Assembly (NCBI RefSeq): GCF_000369625.1
Contig: NZ_KB850113.1
Location: forward strand, 752,641 to 816,640
Source of the DNA: Acinetobacter variabilis
GTDB taxonomy: Bacteria > Pseudomonadota > Gammaproteobacteria > Pseudomonadales > Moraxellaceae
Direction of reading: 5' to 3'
DNA: 64,000 nucleotides
A model generated the notes under the pieces. That model saw only the letters and a program-made list of their open reading frames with translations. It was not told where the DNA came from and made no database searches. This document shows, one piece after another, positions 26,946-35,663 of this stretch; within the stretch, counting starts at the first letter, position 1, and the number at the start of each line of letters is the position of its first letter. The translations under genes and the position numbers were made by a program.

Positions 26946-27443
26946 ATGAATAGCCCTTATTTAAGCCTTGACCGAATAGATATTCGCATCCTCGATTTGC
27001 TGCAGTCTGAATCGAAAATTTCCAATATTAAACTGGCAGAAATGGTGAATCTATCACCAACTGCGGTACTGGCGCGTGTACAAAAACTAACCAAGGAGGG
27101 ATTTATTCTCGGTTATGAAGCGCGGCTTAATCCGATCATGCTGAATAACGGTTTTGTGGTCTTTGTTGAAATCCTGCTGGATAAAACCACACCGAATGTG
27201 CTGGAAGAATTTTCCGAGGCAGTGCAGCATATTCCGGATATTGTGGAATGTCATATGATTAGCGGCGGCTTTGATTTCGTAGTGAAAATTCGCTGTGCCA
27301 ATATGGATGAATTCCGAAAAATCTCCGGTGATATTTTGTGGCAATTACCGGGGGTAAAAGAAACCCGTAGTTATCCGGTCATGGAAGTGATCAAGGAAAC
27401 CCAGCAGATCAAGTTGAAAATGCCGGCTAAAGCTAAGGTATAA
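26946..27443 (+). CDS. putR: Lrp/AsnC-family regulator, probable PutR
   Basis: A 165-residue Lrp/AsnC protein: helix-turn-helix at about 8-60 (DRIDIRILDLLQSESKISN, AEMVNLSPTAVLARVQKL) and a RAM effector domain behind it (VVFVEILLDKT, CHMISGGFDFVVKI). Divergent from putA and flanked on the other side by putP, so it most likely senses proline and activates putA and perhaps putP, as described for PutR of bacteria whose PutA has no DNA-binding domain. The symbol rests on this context. Expected to form dimers to octamers. Confidence 0.85.
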   Translation: MNSPYLSLDRIDIRILDLLQSESKISNIKLAEMVNLSPTAVLARVQKLTKEGFILGYEARLNPIMLNNGFVVFVEILLDKTTPNVLEEFSEAVQHIPDIVECHMISGGFDFVVKIRCANMDEFRKISGDILWQLPGVKETRSYPVMEVIKETQQIKLKMPAKAKV

Positions 27444-27456
27444 ATTCAGACAAAAC

Positions 27457-27480
27457 AAAAGGGACATAAAGTCCCTTTTT
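27457..27480. terminator. Bidirectional intrinsic terminator
   Basis: AAAAGGGAC/GTCCCTTTTT stem with ATAAA loop between the convergent putR and putP genes. Confidence 0.85.
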
Positions 27481-27497
27481 AATTTGAAATAGAAAGA

Positions 27498-29012
27498 TTA
27501 TTTATTCATTTCAGCCATTTCTTTTTGATATTCAGCTTTCGCCAGTTCAAAACGATTAACGACATCGTGACTTGGCGCTTTATCCAATAGACTCACAATC
27601 ACAATACTCAGCGCAGCCAGAATAAAGCCCGGGATAATCTCATATAGACCGGTATCACCCATATAATTTTTCCAGGCAATTACAGTTACAGCACCAACTA
27701 CCATTCCGACAATCGCGCCATTGAGGGTCATGCGTTTCCAGAACAATGAGAAAATGATCAGTGGACCAAAGGCAGCACCAAAGCCAGCCCACGCATAAGC
27801 CACCAGACCCAGAACTTTACTATTCGGATTAATGGCCAAGGAAATTGCAATCAAGGCAATCACAATCACCATGCCACGACCCACCCAGATCAGTTCTTTT
27901 TGTGAGGCATTTTTACGTAGGAAACCCTTATATAAATCTTCAGTCAGGGTAGTGGAGCAGACCAGCAATTGACAGCTCAATGTACTCATAATCGCAGCCA
28001 GAATCGCAGCCAAGATGATACCTGCTACCCATGGATTAAACAGAATTTTAGTCAGTTCCATAAACACGGTTTCAGGATTCTGGTTCACGATTGCAGCAGC
28101 TGGCAGGTCAGGATTTGCCGCAAAATAAGCAATTCCGATATAGCCCGCAGACATCGCACCCACCAGACACAGAATCATCCAAGCCATCCCGATCCGGCGT
28201 GCAGCAGGAATGGTTTTAACCGAATCTGCCGCCATAAAGCGCACCAGAATATGTGGCTGACCAAAATAGCCTAAGCCCCAAGCTAGGCTGGAAATAATTG
28301 CCACAAAACTCAGACCTTCCAGCATATTGGATGCGTGTGGACGGGCGGTTTCTAATAGAGCACCTACTTGTTGAGCATTATCACCCAATGCCAAATAGGT
28401 AATGATCGGTGTAATGAGCAGGGCAAAGATCATCAATCCTGCCTGGAAAGTATCGGTCCAACTAATTGCCAGGAAGCCGCCAATACACACATATAGAATC
28501 GTAGCCACTGCACCAAGCCAGAGTGCCGTGGTGTAATCCCAGCCAAACAGGCTTTCGAACAGACGTGCACCTGCGACTATGCCGGAAGCACAGTAAATTG
28601 CAAAGAACACCAAAATTACAATCGCAGAGAGTAAGCGTAGAATCCGTTTCTTATCCGCAAAACGGCTGGTGAAATAATCCGGCAGGGTCAGGGCATTGTT
28701 CTGGTACTCGGTATGCGCCCGTAGACGGCCAGCAACCAGTAACCAGTTCAGCCAGGCGCCAATAATCAGGCCAATCGCAATCCAGACTTCAGACAGGCCA
28801 GACAGATAAATGGCTCCGGGTAAACCCATCAGCAACCAGCCGCTCATATCGGATGCACCTGCGGATAGTGCAGTCACTACACTGCCCAGACTTCGCCCAC
28901 CCAGAATATATTCATCAAAATTGGACGTCGCACGATAGGCGTATAAACCGATCCCAATCATGGCGACGATATAAAACATAAAAGTAATCAGTGTCGGGTT
29001 TAGCGAGCTCAT
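27498..29012 (-). CDS. putP: Sodium/proline symporter PutP
   Basis: A 504-residue sodium:solute symporter with about 13 membrane helices, matching E. coli PutP (502). Landmarks: YILGGRSLGSVVTALSAGASDMSGWLLMGLPGA (helix 2 with the sodium-site residues; given here as the SAGASDMSGW core), AWGLGYFGQPHILVRFMA and the STLSCQLLVCSTTLTEDLY region. It imports proline with sodium across the inner membrane and completes the putA-putR-putP cluster. Confidence 0.96.
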   Translation of the reverse strand: MSSLNPTLITFMFYIVAMIGIGLYAYRATSNFDEYILGGRSLGSVVTALSAGASDMSGWLLMGLPGAIYLSGLSEVWIAIGLIIGAWLNWLLVAGRLRAHTEYQNNALTLPDYFTSRFADKKRILRLLSAIVILVFFAIYCASGIVAGARLFESLFGWDYTTALWLGAVATILYVCIGGFLAISWTDTFQAGLMIFALLITPIITYLALGDNAQQVGALLETARPHASNMLEGLSFVAIISSLAWGLGYFGQPHILVRFMAADSVKTIPAARRIGMAWMILCLVGAMSAGYIGIAYFAANPDLPAAAIVNQNPETVFMELTKILFNPWVAGIILAAILAAIMSTLSCQLLVCSTTLTEDLYKGFLRKNASQKELIWVGRGMVIVIALIAISLAINPNSKVLGLVAYAWAGFGAAFGPLIIFSLFWKRMTLNGAIVGMVVGAVTVIAWKNYMGDTGLYEIIPGFILAALSIVIVSLLDKAPSHDVVNRFELAKAEYQKEMAEMNK

Positions 29013-29426
29013 AGGCAGAGTATCCTTAAATTTTAAACATCATCATCCGGGATGATTTTTTGAACTGCGTTTACAGGGCAGTGATTCAAACACGGTTTAA
29101 AAATTACACTCTGTAACAGTTGATCAGCTTTTATGTATATTTTGTGTAAATTAAGGGTTTTCTCATAAAAATGCAGAATTAGTAGAGGGTCGTAAAATGC
29201 AAAGTTACACATGGTTTTGAAGAAAAATAGGTAATTTTAATAAACGGTTAAATTCATTGAAATTTTGTATTTTAATTACACAAATTTACAAAACTAACAA
29301 CAAGCTCGAATTAGTCATATTTTGTTTCAAATCCTGCTTAAATCCCTTCTATTTGTTTTTAGAGCCTCTCTTCATAGTGCAGTAATGCCATTCTGAATGG
29401 CGCATCATCGCTAAGAGTAATATGAC
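29013..29426. other. 414-base divergent regulatory region between putP and aspA
   Basis: Very AT-rich, no gene seen. It holds a small hairpin ATCATC/GATGAT (29042-29056) in the putP leader and another, GCCATT/AATGGC (29387-29401), about 25 bases before the aspA ATG. Several near-matches to -10 boxes prevent a firm promoter call. Confidence 0.5.
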
Positions 29427-30875
29427 ATGGACAATATGTTGCAAATAGAATCAAGCCGAATTGAACAGGATTTATTGGGTAAGAAGCAGATTCCCCAGCA
29501 CAGCTATTATGGTATTCATACTTTGCGTGCGATTGAAAATTTTCAGATTTCAGGTCTGGCAGTAGGCCAGCAAGCACACTTTATTCGCGCATTGGCGCAA
29601 GTTAAAAAAGCAGCAGCACAAACAAATTTACATTTTCAGAAAATATCAGAACAACAAAGTACTGCTATTCAACAAGCCTGTGATGAGTTGATTCATCAAC
29701 CTCAGGATTGGCAGGAAGCATTTCCGCTTGATCCTTATCAGGGGGGAGCCGGTACTTCTATTAATATGAATGCGAATGAGGTTATTGCAAATCGGGCGCT
29801 AGAATTGCTCGGGCATCGTAAAGGCGATTACCATATCTTGCATCCGAATGATCATGTGAATACTTCGCAATCGACCAATGATGTCTATCCCACGGCACTA
29901 CGTCTAGCGACATATACACGTCTGGATGAACTGCTTCATGTACAAAAATCGTTGATTGATACTTTATATAGCAAGGCATCAGAGTTTCAGTATGTGATCA
30001 AGATGGGGCGTACCCAGTTACAGGATGCGGTTCCAATGACCCTGGAACAGGAATTCCGTGCTTTCGCGACTCTATTAAAAGAAGACCTGAAGCTGATAGA
30101 ACAAATGCGTCAGTTATTGCTGGAAGTGAATCTGGGTGCGACAGCCATTGGAACCGGCGTGAATACTCCTGATGGTTATGCCAAACATGCAGTACACACT
30201 TTAGCGAAAATTACTGGCCTACCTTTAAAAGGCGCGGAAGATTATGTCGAAGCGACCAGCGATTGTGGTGTGTTTATTATTCTATCGAGCAGTCTGAAAC
30301 GTCTGGCTGTTAAATTATCCAAGATCTGTAATGACTTGCGTCTTTTGAGTTCTGGCCCACGTACCGGTCTGGCGGAAATCCGTTTGCCAGAATTGCAGGC
30401 AGGTTCTTCTATCATGCCAGCCAAGGTCAATCCGGTTATTCCAGAAGTAGTCAATCAGATTGCGTTTCGCGTGATTGGCAATGACTTGACTATAACGATG
30501 GCAGCAGAAGCAGGGCAATTACAGCTCAATGTCATGGAACCGGTCATTGCAGTATCCTTAAATGAATCCATCCAGTTATTAACTCAAGGTATGCAGACCC
30601 TACAACAAAAATGTATTGCCGGGATTCAGGCCAACGAACAGAACTGTTTAAATGCAGTGATGCGTAGTATCGGGATTATCACCTTACTGGAGCCACTTTT
30701 AGGTCATGCCACTTGCGATGAAATTGGCAAGCAATGTATTCGTGAAAATAAAACTGTACCCGAAGTGGTGCTGGAGCTGGGTTTGTTGAGTGAAATTCAG
30801 CTGGATGAAATCTTTGCCTTTGAAAATTTGGTTTCAGAAGTCCCAATGATGAATCAATGGGAACAGGTATCCTGA
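29427..30875 (+). CDS. aspA: Aspartate ammonia-lyase
   Basis: A 482-residue member of the aspartase/fumarase superfamily, releasing ammonia from aspartate to give fumarate. The superfamily signature GSSIMPAKVNPVIPE is intact and the other conserved regions are present: NDHVNTSQSTNDVYPT and GRTQLQDAVPMTLEQEF. TSQSTNDV plus the N-terminal LGKKQIPQHSYYGIHTLRA favour aspartase over fumarase. Length agrees with E. coli AspA (478). Beside proline catabolism it lets the cell feed amino-acid carbon into the TCA cycle. Confidence 0.95.
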   Translation: MDNMLQIESSRIEQDLLGKKQIPQHSYYGIHTLRAIENFQISGLAVGQQAHFIRALAQVKKAAAQTNLHFQKISEQQSTAIQQACDELIHQPQDWQEAFPLDPYQGGAGTSINMNANEVIANRALELLGHRKGDYHILHPNDHVNTSQSTNDVYPTALRLATYTRLDELLHVQKSLIDTLYSKASEFQYVIKMGRTQLQDAVPMTLEQEFRAFATLLKEDLKLIEQMRQLLLEVNLGATAIGTGVNTPDGYAKHAVHTLAKITGLPLKGAEDYVEATSDCGVFIILSSSLKRLAVKLSKICNDLRLLSSGPRTGLAEIRLPELQAGSSIMPAKVNPVIPEVVNQIAFRVIGNDLTITMAAEAGQLQLNVMEPVIAVSLNESIQLLTQGMQTLQQKCIAGIQANEQNCLNAVMRSIGIITLLEPLLGHATCDEIGKQCIRENKTVPEVVLELGLLSEIQLDEIFAFENLVSEVPMMNQWEQVS

Positions 30876-30922
30876 AAGCTTAAAGATGAGCCGAATATAG
30901 ATTCGTGCTGATTTTAACCATT

Positions 30923-30957
30923 TGCCTCAAATCCCGTCTGTGGGTTTGGGGCATTTT
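30923..30957 (+). terminator. Probable terminator of aspA
   Basis: TGCCTCAAA-T-CCC pairs with GGGTTTGGGGCA, leaving one bulged T and a six-base loop, then TTTT. Confidence 0.55.
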
Positions 30958-30999
30958 CATCTAGACTATATCGATCATACGATGAATTGAGTGTATAGC

Positions 31000-31359
31000 A
31001 TGTTTGATAAAATCAGTAACTTATTTAAATCAAACAAACCTGATCCGGCTCAGGCTTTTTTGGAAGAGAATCATATCCAATATATAGAAGGGACTGGTTA
31101 TATTGTGGATGGAATTAATTTAAATCAGCAGCTGGGTGAGCGGCTGGAATACTTGTCTAACCGACGTATGAAAACATTTGATGATTTAAAATCGCTATAT
31201 TCAACTGCAATGATCATTAATGAAAAAATTGATCTGGAAATTGCCAATCAACGTTTTAATGCAAGATTAGGAAATACTGAAGAAAACTTGCTGCAATTTA
31301 AAATGATTGTGAAAAAGTTAAATGACTATTATCGTAACTTTTTACGCGACAAAAAATAG
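31000..31359 (+). CDS. Hypothetical protein, 119 residues
   Basis: A soluble, charged protein starting MFDKISNLFKSNKPDPAQAF, mixed helices with a motif GTGYIVDGINLNQQLGERLEYL in its middle. No family recognised. An in-frame GTG nine bases upstream is an alternative start. It precedes mfd on the same strand with a 124-base gap, so it may be an independent unit. Codon use looks like that of its neighbours and nothing suggests recent transfer. Confidence 0.7.
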   Translation: MFDKISNLFKSNKPDPAQAFLEENHIQYIEGTGYIVDGINLNQQLGERLEYLSNRRMKTFDDLKSLYSTAMIINEKIDLEIANQRFNARLGNTEENLLQFKMIVKKLNDYYRNFLRDKK

Positions 31360-31483
31360 ATGAATCATAGGCTGATTTTATCCTGTGCAGTCAATCTGTA
31401 ACGACTGCATAAAAATAACGAAATAGCACCAGATCATCGTGATAGTATAAGCTTCATGTTGTTTAGACTTTAAAGCTATATAC

Positions 31484-34400
31484 ATGTTCCAACAAGAAAT
31501 TTCCCAACTTAATTTACCCAAGCTCAAGGCAGGCGAGAAACGCTGGTTAGGCAATCTGCAAGGCTCGTCTACTGCATTATTGCTGAAAGAAATTATCAAG
31601 CAGCAGCAATCGCGCCTATTTGTTATTGTTGCACGTAATAACCAGCATTTGGGTCAACTGGAAAGCGAACTGGAATTTTATGGGATTAAACCAACCATAT
31701 TTCTAGATTGGGAAATTTTGCCTTATGACCGTCTGTCACCGCATCAGGATATCGTTTCTGAACGTCTGGCAATTTTATCTAATATGCCTCAAAGTGGCGT
31801 ATTGTTGCTGGCAGCTTCTACATTGGCACAGCGTGTTGCACCTACTTCATGGGTGCTGGGTGAACACTTCGATATTCGAGTTGGACAAAAGCTGGATCTG
31901 GAACAGCAAAAGAAAAAACTGATTCAGGCTGGTTATCATCTGGTCGATACCGTTTATGACCATGGTGAATTTGCAGTTCGCGGTAGCATTATCGATATAT
32001 ATGCTTCAGGTCAGGATGCACCGATCCGGATTGACCTGTTCGATGACGAAATTGAGACCCTGAAATTTTTTGATCCGGAAACCCAGCGCACTACGCAAAC
32101 TCTAGAACAATTTACGGTATTACCCGCACAAGAATTTCCCCTTAAGGAAGGTCGTGCTACTTTCCGTGACCGTTATGCAGAATTTTTCCCGACAGCTAAT
32201 CCAAAGAAAAATCCAATTTATCAGGATGTGATGGATGGCATTGCTTCACCTGGAATTGAGTTCTACCTGCCTTTATTCTTTAGTCATGAAGCGATGCAAG
32301 GGCAAAGTACCTTGATTTCGTATTTACCAAAGAATGGCATTGTCATTACAGATAAGGCATTGGAGCAGAGTTTAGAACAGTTCTGGCAGGACGTAACTCG
32401 CCGTTATGAAGATCGCCGCCATAATATTGATCAGCCGATTCTGCCGCCTGAAGCACTGTTCTGTCCGACCAATCAGCTTTTAGAACAGCTAAATCAGTTT
32501 AGTCGCATCATTGCGGCACAAGAAGCTTTTGATGAGAAAGCCGGCGTGATTAATCTGGATACCCAGTTACCACCACGCTTGCCTGTTGATCCAAAACGTG
32601 AAAAGCCCTTTACCGAAGTCAAAAAATATATTGATGCGGCCAATCATCCGGTTTTACTGGTCGCTGAAAGTGCCGGTCGGCGTGAAACCTTAAAAGATGC
32701 GCTGCGTCCAAGTCTGGGTGATATTCCGACCGTAGAAAACTTTGATGCTTTTGTTGAATCTCTGCATGCGATTGCGATTACCAGTGCACCATTAGAACGT
32801 GGTCTGGTTCTGACAAATCGGATCAGTGTGATCTCGGAAAATCAGCTCTATGAACATCGTGTAGTTCAACGTCGTCGCAAGCGTCAGCAGGAAGTGTCAG
32901 AAGAATTCCTGATCCGCAGTTTGACCGAGCTGAGCATTGGTGCGCCAGTGGTACACATTGATTATGGTGTAGGACGTTATGCAGGCTTAATTACTTTAAG
33001 TATCGATGATCAGGACCATGAATTTCTGCAACTGGATTATGCAGAAGGTGCTAAAGTCTATGTCCCAGTGACTAATCTACATCTGATCAGCCGCTATAGT
33101 GGCGGTGATCCAGATCTGGCACCTTTACATAAACTGGGTACAGATGCCTGGAATAAAGCCAAGCGTAAAGCTTTGGAACAGATTCATGATGTCGCAGCCG
33201 AGTTATTACATATTCAGGCACGTCGTTCATCTAAACCAGGTATCAGTTTTGAGGTTGATCAAAGCCTGTATATGCAGTTTGCTAGCGGCTTTGCCTATGA
33301 AGAAACATCGGATCAGGCCAATGCGATTGAAGCCACGTTATATGATATGCAACTGGCTAAACCAATGGACCGTCTGGTCTGTGGTGATGTTGGCTTTGGT
33401 AAAACTGAAGTCGCCATGCGTGCAGCCTTTGTCGCAGTACAGAATAATCGCCAGGTTGCGGTATTAGTACCCACTACTTTGCTGGCACAGCAGCATTATG
33501 AATCTTTTAAAGACCGTTTTGCAGATTGGCCTGTACGCATTGAAGTACTTTCCCGTTTCGGTTCTTCTAAAGCGCATACCAAAACCATTGAAGACCTAGC
33601 AGATGGCAAAGTTGATATTGTCATCGGCACCCATAAGCTTTTACAGGAAAATGTCCAGTTCCATAATCTGGGACTGATGATTGTCGATGAAGAACACCGT
33701 TTCGGGGTGCGTGATAAGGAACGTATTAAGGCTTTGCGTGCCGATGTTGATATGCTGACCCTAACAGCAACGCCAATTCCACGTACACTGAATATGGCCT
33801 TTAGTGGAATGCGTGATCTGTCGATTATCGCGACGCCACCAGCACGCCGCCTGGCTGTAAAAACTTTTGTGCAGGAACATACCAGCGACACCATTCGAGA
33901 GGCGATTCTGCGTGAATTGCTGCGTGGTGGTCAGGTCTATTTCCTGCATAATGAAGTCGATACCATTGAACGTGCTGCAGAAAATATCCGGAATCTGGTG
34001 CCGGAAGCACGTGTCATTGTGGCACATGGGCAAATGCGTGAACGTGAGCTTGAGCAGGTCATGCAGCAGTTCTATCACAAGGAATACAATGTCCTGGTGT
34101 GCTCGACTATTATTGAGACCGGGATTGATGTGCCGAATGCCAATACGATTATCATTGAGCGGGCAGACAAGCTCGGTCTTGCACAGTTACACCAGTTGCG
34201 TGGTCGGGTTGGGCGTTCGCATCACCAGGCTTATGCCTATCTGTTAGTGCCATCCCTAAAAGCCTTGAAAGGTGATGCAGAAAAACGTCTGGAAGCGATC
34301 CAACGTGCCTCGACTTTGGGTGCAGGCTTTATGCTGGCCACCGAAGATCTGGAAATTCGCGGTGCAGGTGAACTTCTAGGTGAGCAGCAAAGTGGTTCGA

Positions 34401-34945
34401 TGCAGGCGATCGGCTATAGCCTGTATATGGAAATGCTGGAAAAGGCGACTAAAGCGATTCAAAAAGGTAAAACGCCGAATTTTGATACGCCACTGTCTTT
34501 AACTGCGGAAATCAACCTGCATATGCCAGCCCTGATTCCAGACGATTATCTGGGTGATGTACATCAGCGCTTGCTGTTCTACAAACGCATCAGTAATACT
34601 GATACTCAGGAAAAACTCGATAATATCCGTATGGAACTGATTGACCGTTTTGGCATTCCGCCGCAACCGGTGAAACAATTATTTGCTGTGCATCAGCTAC
34701 GTCTTAAAGCCGAGCAATTGGGCATCACTAAAATTGACATTGGTGGGCAGGGTGGCCATATCGAGTTTGCGCCAGATACGCCAGTTCAGGCTATGAGTAT
34801 TATCCAGATGATGCAGAAACATCCGACATATTTCAGGATGGAAGGCGGCCAGCGATTAAAAGTGATGGTGATGCTGGAAGATTATCAAAAACGAATCCAG
34901 TTCATCAGCGATTTACTGGATAGCCTATTAAAAGAGCTAAATTAA
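31484..34945 (+). CDS. mfd: Transcription-repair coupling factor Mfd
   Basis: An 1153-residue ATP-driven translocase that removes stalled RNA polymerase at DNA lesions and recruits UvrA. Order: UvrB-like N-terminal module (about 1-330), CarD-like RNA-polymerase-interacting domain (about 470-550; VHIDYGVGRYAGL), superfamily 2 helicase with Walker A GDVGFGKTEVAMRAA and Walker B VDEEHRFGV, motif VI QLRGRVGRS, and the C-terminal TRCF domain that masks UvrA binding (about 1000-1110). Length is as in E. coli (1148). Confidence 0.97.
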   Translation: MFQQEISQLNLPKLKAGEKRWLGNLQGSSTALLLKEIIKQQQSRLFVIVARNNQHLGQLESELEFYGIKPTIFLDWEILPYDRLSPHQDIVSERLAILSNMPQSGVLLLAASTLAQRVAPTSWVLGEHFDIRVGQKLDLEQQKKKLIQAGYHLVDTVYDHGEFAVRGSIIDIYASGQDAPIRIDLFDDEIETLKFFDPETQRTTQTLEQFTVLPAQEFPLKEGRATFRDRYAEFFPTANPKKNPIYQDVMDGIASPGIEFYLPLFFSHEAMQGQSTLISYLPKNGIVITDKALEQSLEQFWQDVTRRYEDRRHNIDQPILPPEALFCPTNQLLEQLNQFSRIIAAQEAFDEKAGVINLDTQLPPRLPVDPKREKPFTEVKKYIDAANHPVLLVAESAGRRETLKDALRPSLGDIPTVENFDAFVESLHAIAITSAPLERGLVLTNRISVISENQLYEHRVVQRRRKRQQEVSEEFLIRSLTELSIGAPVVHIDYGVGRYAGLITLSIDDQDHEFLQLDYAEGAKVYVPVTNLHLISRYSGGDPDLAPLHKLGTDAWNKAKRKALEQIHDVAAELLHIQARRSSKPGISFEVDQSLYMQFASGFAYEETSDQANAIEATLYDMQLAKPMDRLVCGDVGFGKTEVAMRAAFVAVQNNRQVAVLVPTTLLAQQHYESFKDRFADWPVRIEVLSRFGSSKAHTKTIEDLADGKVDIVIGTHKLLQENVQFHNLGLMIVDEEHRFGVRDKERIKALRADVDMLTLTATPIPRTLNMAFSGMRDLSIIATPPARRLAVKTFVQEHTSDTIREAILRELLRGGQVYFLHNEVDTIERAAENIRNLVPEARVIVAHGQMRERELEQVMQQFYHKEYNVLVCSTIIETGIDVPNANTIIIERADKLGLAQLHQLRGRVGRSHHQAYAYLLVPSLKALKGDAEKRLEAIQRASTLGAGFMLATEDLEIRGAGELLGEQQSGSMQAIGYSLYMEMLEKATKAIQKGKTPNFDTPLSLTAEINLHMPALIPDDYLGDVHQRLLFYKRISNTDTQEKLDNIRMELIDRFGIPPQPVKQLFAVHQLRLKAEQLGITKIDIGGQGGHIEFAPDTPVQAMSIIQMMQKHPTYFRMEGGQRLKVMVMLEDYQKRIQFISDLLDSLLKELN

Positions 34946-34970
34946 TATTTTTAGATTTCATGGAATATGA

Positions 34971-35013
34971 ATATTCACGCTATATTTCATTTTTATAAAT
35001 ATAGTGTGAATAT
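34971..35013. repeat. Long inverted repeat downstream of mfd
   Basis: ATATTCACGCTATATTT and AAATATAGTGTGAATAT form a 17-base stem (one G-T pair) with a nine-base loop. There is no T run directly after it, so it is not a textbook terminator. Confidence 0.65.
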
Positions 35014-35171
35014 CAGCTTGTTTTCATATGAAATTATTTAAGCTAATAGTTTGCCGTTTTGTCCTTCACAATTCATACAAAATTGCCCTAAAGCGCCCGC
35101 TTACAATACTCAGTCGCAATTGTATATGGTAGTATTAGCCATCATTCTAATTTTGCATCATTTATAAAGAT

Positions 35172-35606
35172 ATGTTTAGTTTGCATCCACAACTTGCTCA
35201 AGATACGTTTTTTGTAGGCGACTTTCCTTTATCAACATGTCGTTTGATGAATGATATGCAATTTCCATGGTTGATTCTGGTTCCGCGTGTACCAGGCATT
35301 ACCGAATTATATGAATTGAGCCAAGCTGACCAAGAACAGTTTTTACGTGAATCAAGCTGGTTATCTAGCCAGTTAGCGCGTGTATTCCGTGCCGATAAAA
35401 TGAATGTCGCAGCTTTGGGCAATATGGTGCCACAACTGCATTTTCATCATGTGGTGCGTTATCAAAATGATGTAGCATGGCCTAAGCCGGTATGGGGTAC
35501 TCCAGCAGTTCCTTATAGCAGTGAAGTATTGGCACATATGCGTCAAACCTTGATGCTGGCTTTACGCGGTCAAGGGGATATGCCATTTGACTGGCGTATG
35601 GACTAA
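35172..35606 (+). CDS. HIT-domain hydrolase
   Basis: A 144-residue histidine-triad protein. The active-site motif is QLHFHHVVR, where Gln replaces the first His of the usual HxHxHxx, a variant seen in a proteobacterial HIT subfamily that also has the downstream AWPKPVWG. Such proteins hydrolyse nucleotide phosphoramidates or dinucleoside polyphosphates; the substrate here is unknown. Starts with ATG and has an N-terminal CRLMNDMQFPWLILVPR strand-turn typical of the family. It precedes the cyclase gene by 57 bases and may be co-transcribed with it. Confidence 0.88.
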   Translation: MFSLHPQLAQDTFFVGDFPLSTCRLMNDMQFPWLILVPRVPGITELYELSQADQEQFLRESSWLSSQLARVFRADKMNVAALGNMVPQLHFHHVVRYQNDVAWPKPVWGTPAVPYSSEVLAHMRQTLMLALRGQGDMPFDWRMD

Positions 35607-35663
35607 GCGTTGACATACATTTTATGGTCCATTCAGGATTCTGGACTTTAAGAGAGTAATTGA

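Noticed and set aside
29042..29062. Hairpin ATCATC/GATGAT plus T run as a terminator
   Set aside because: The T run is on the plus strand where no gene ends; on the putP strand it is only a weak leader hairpin.
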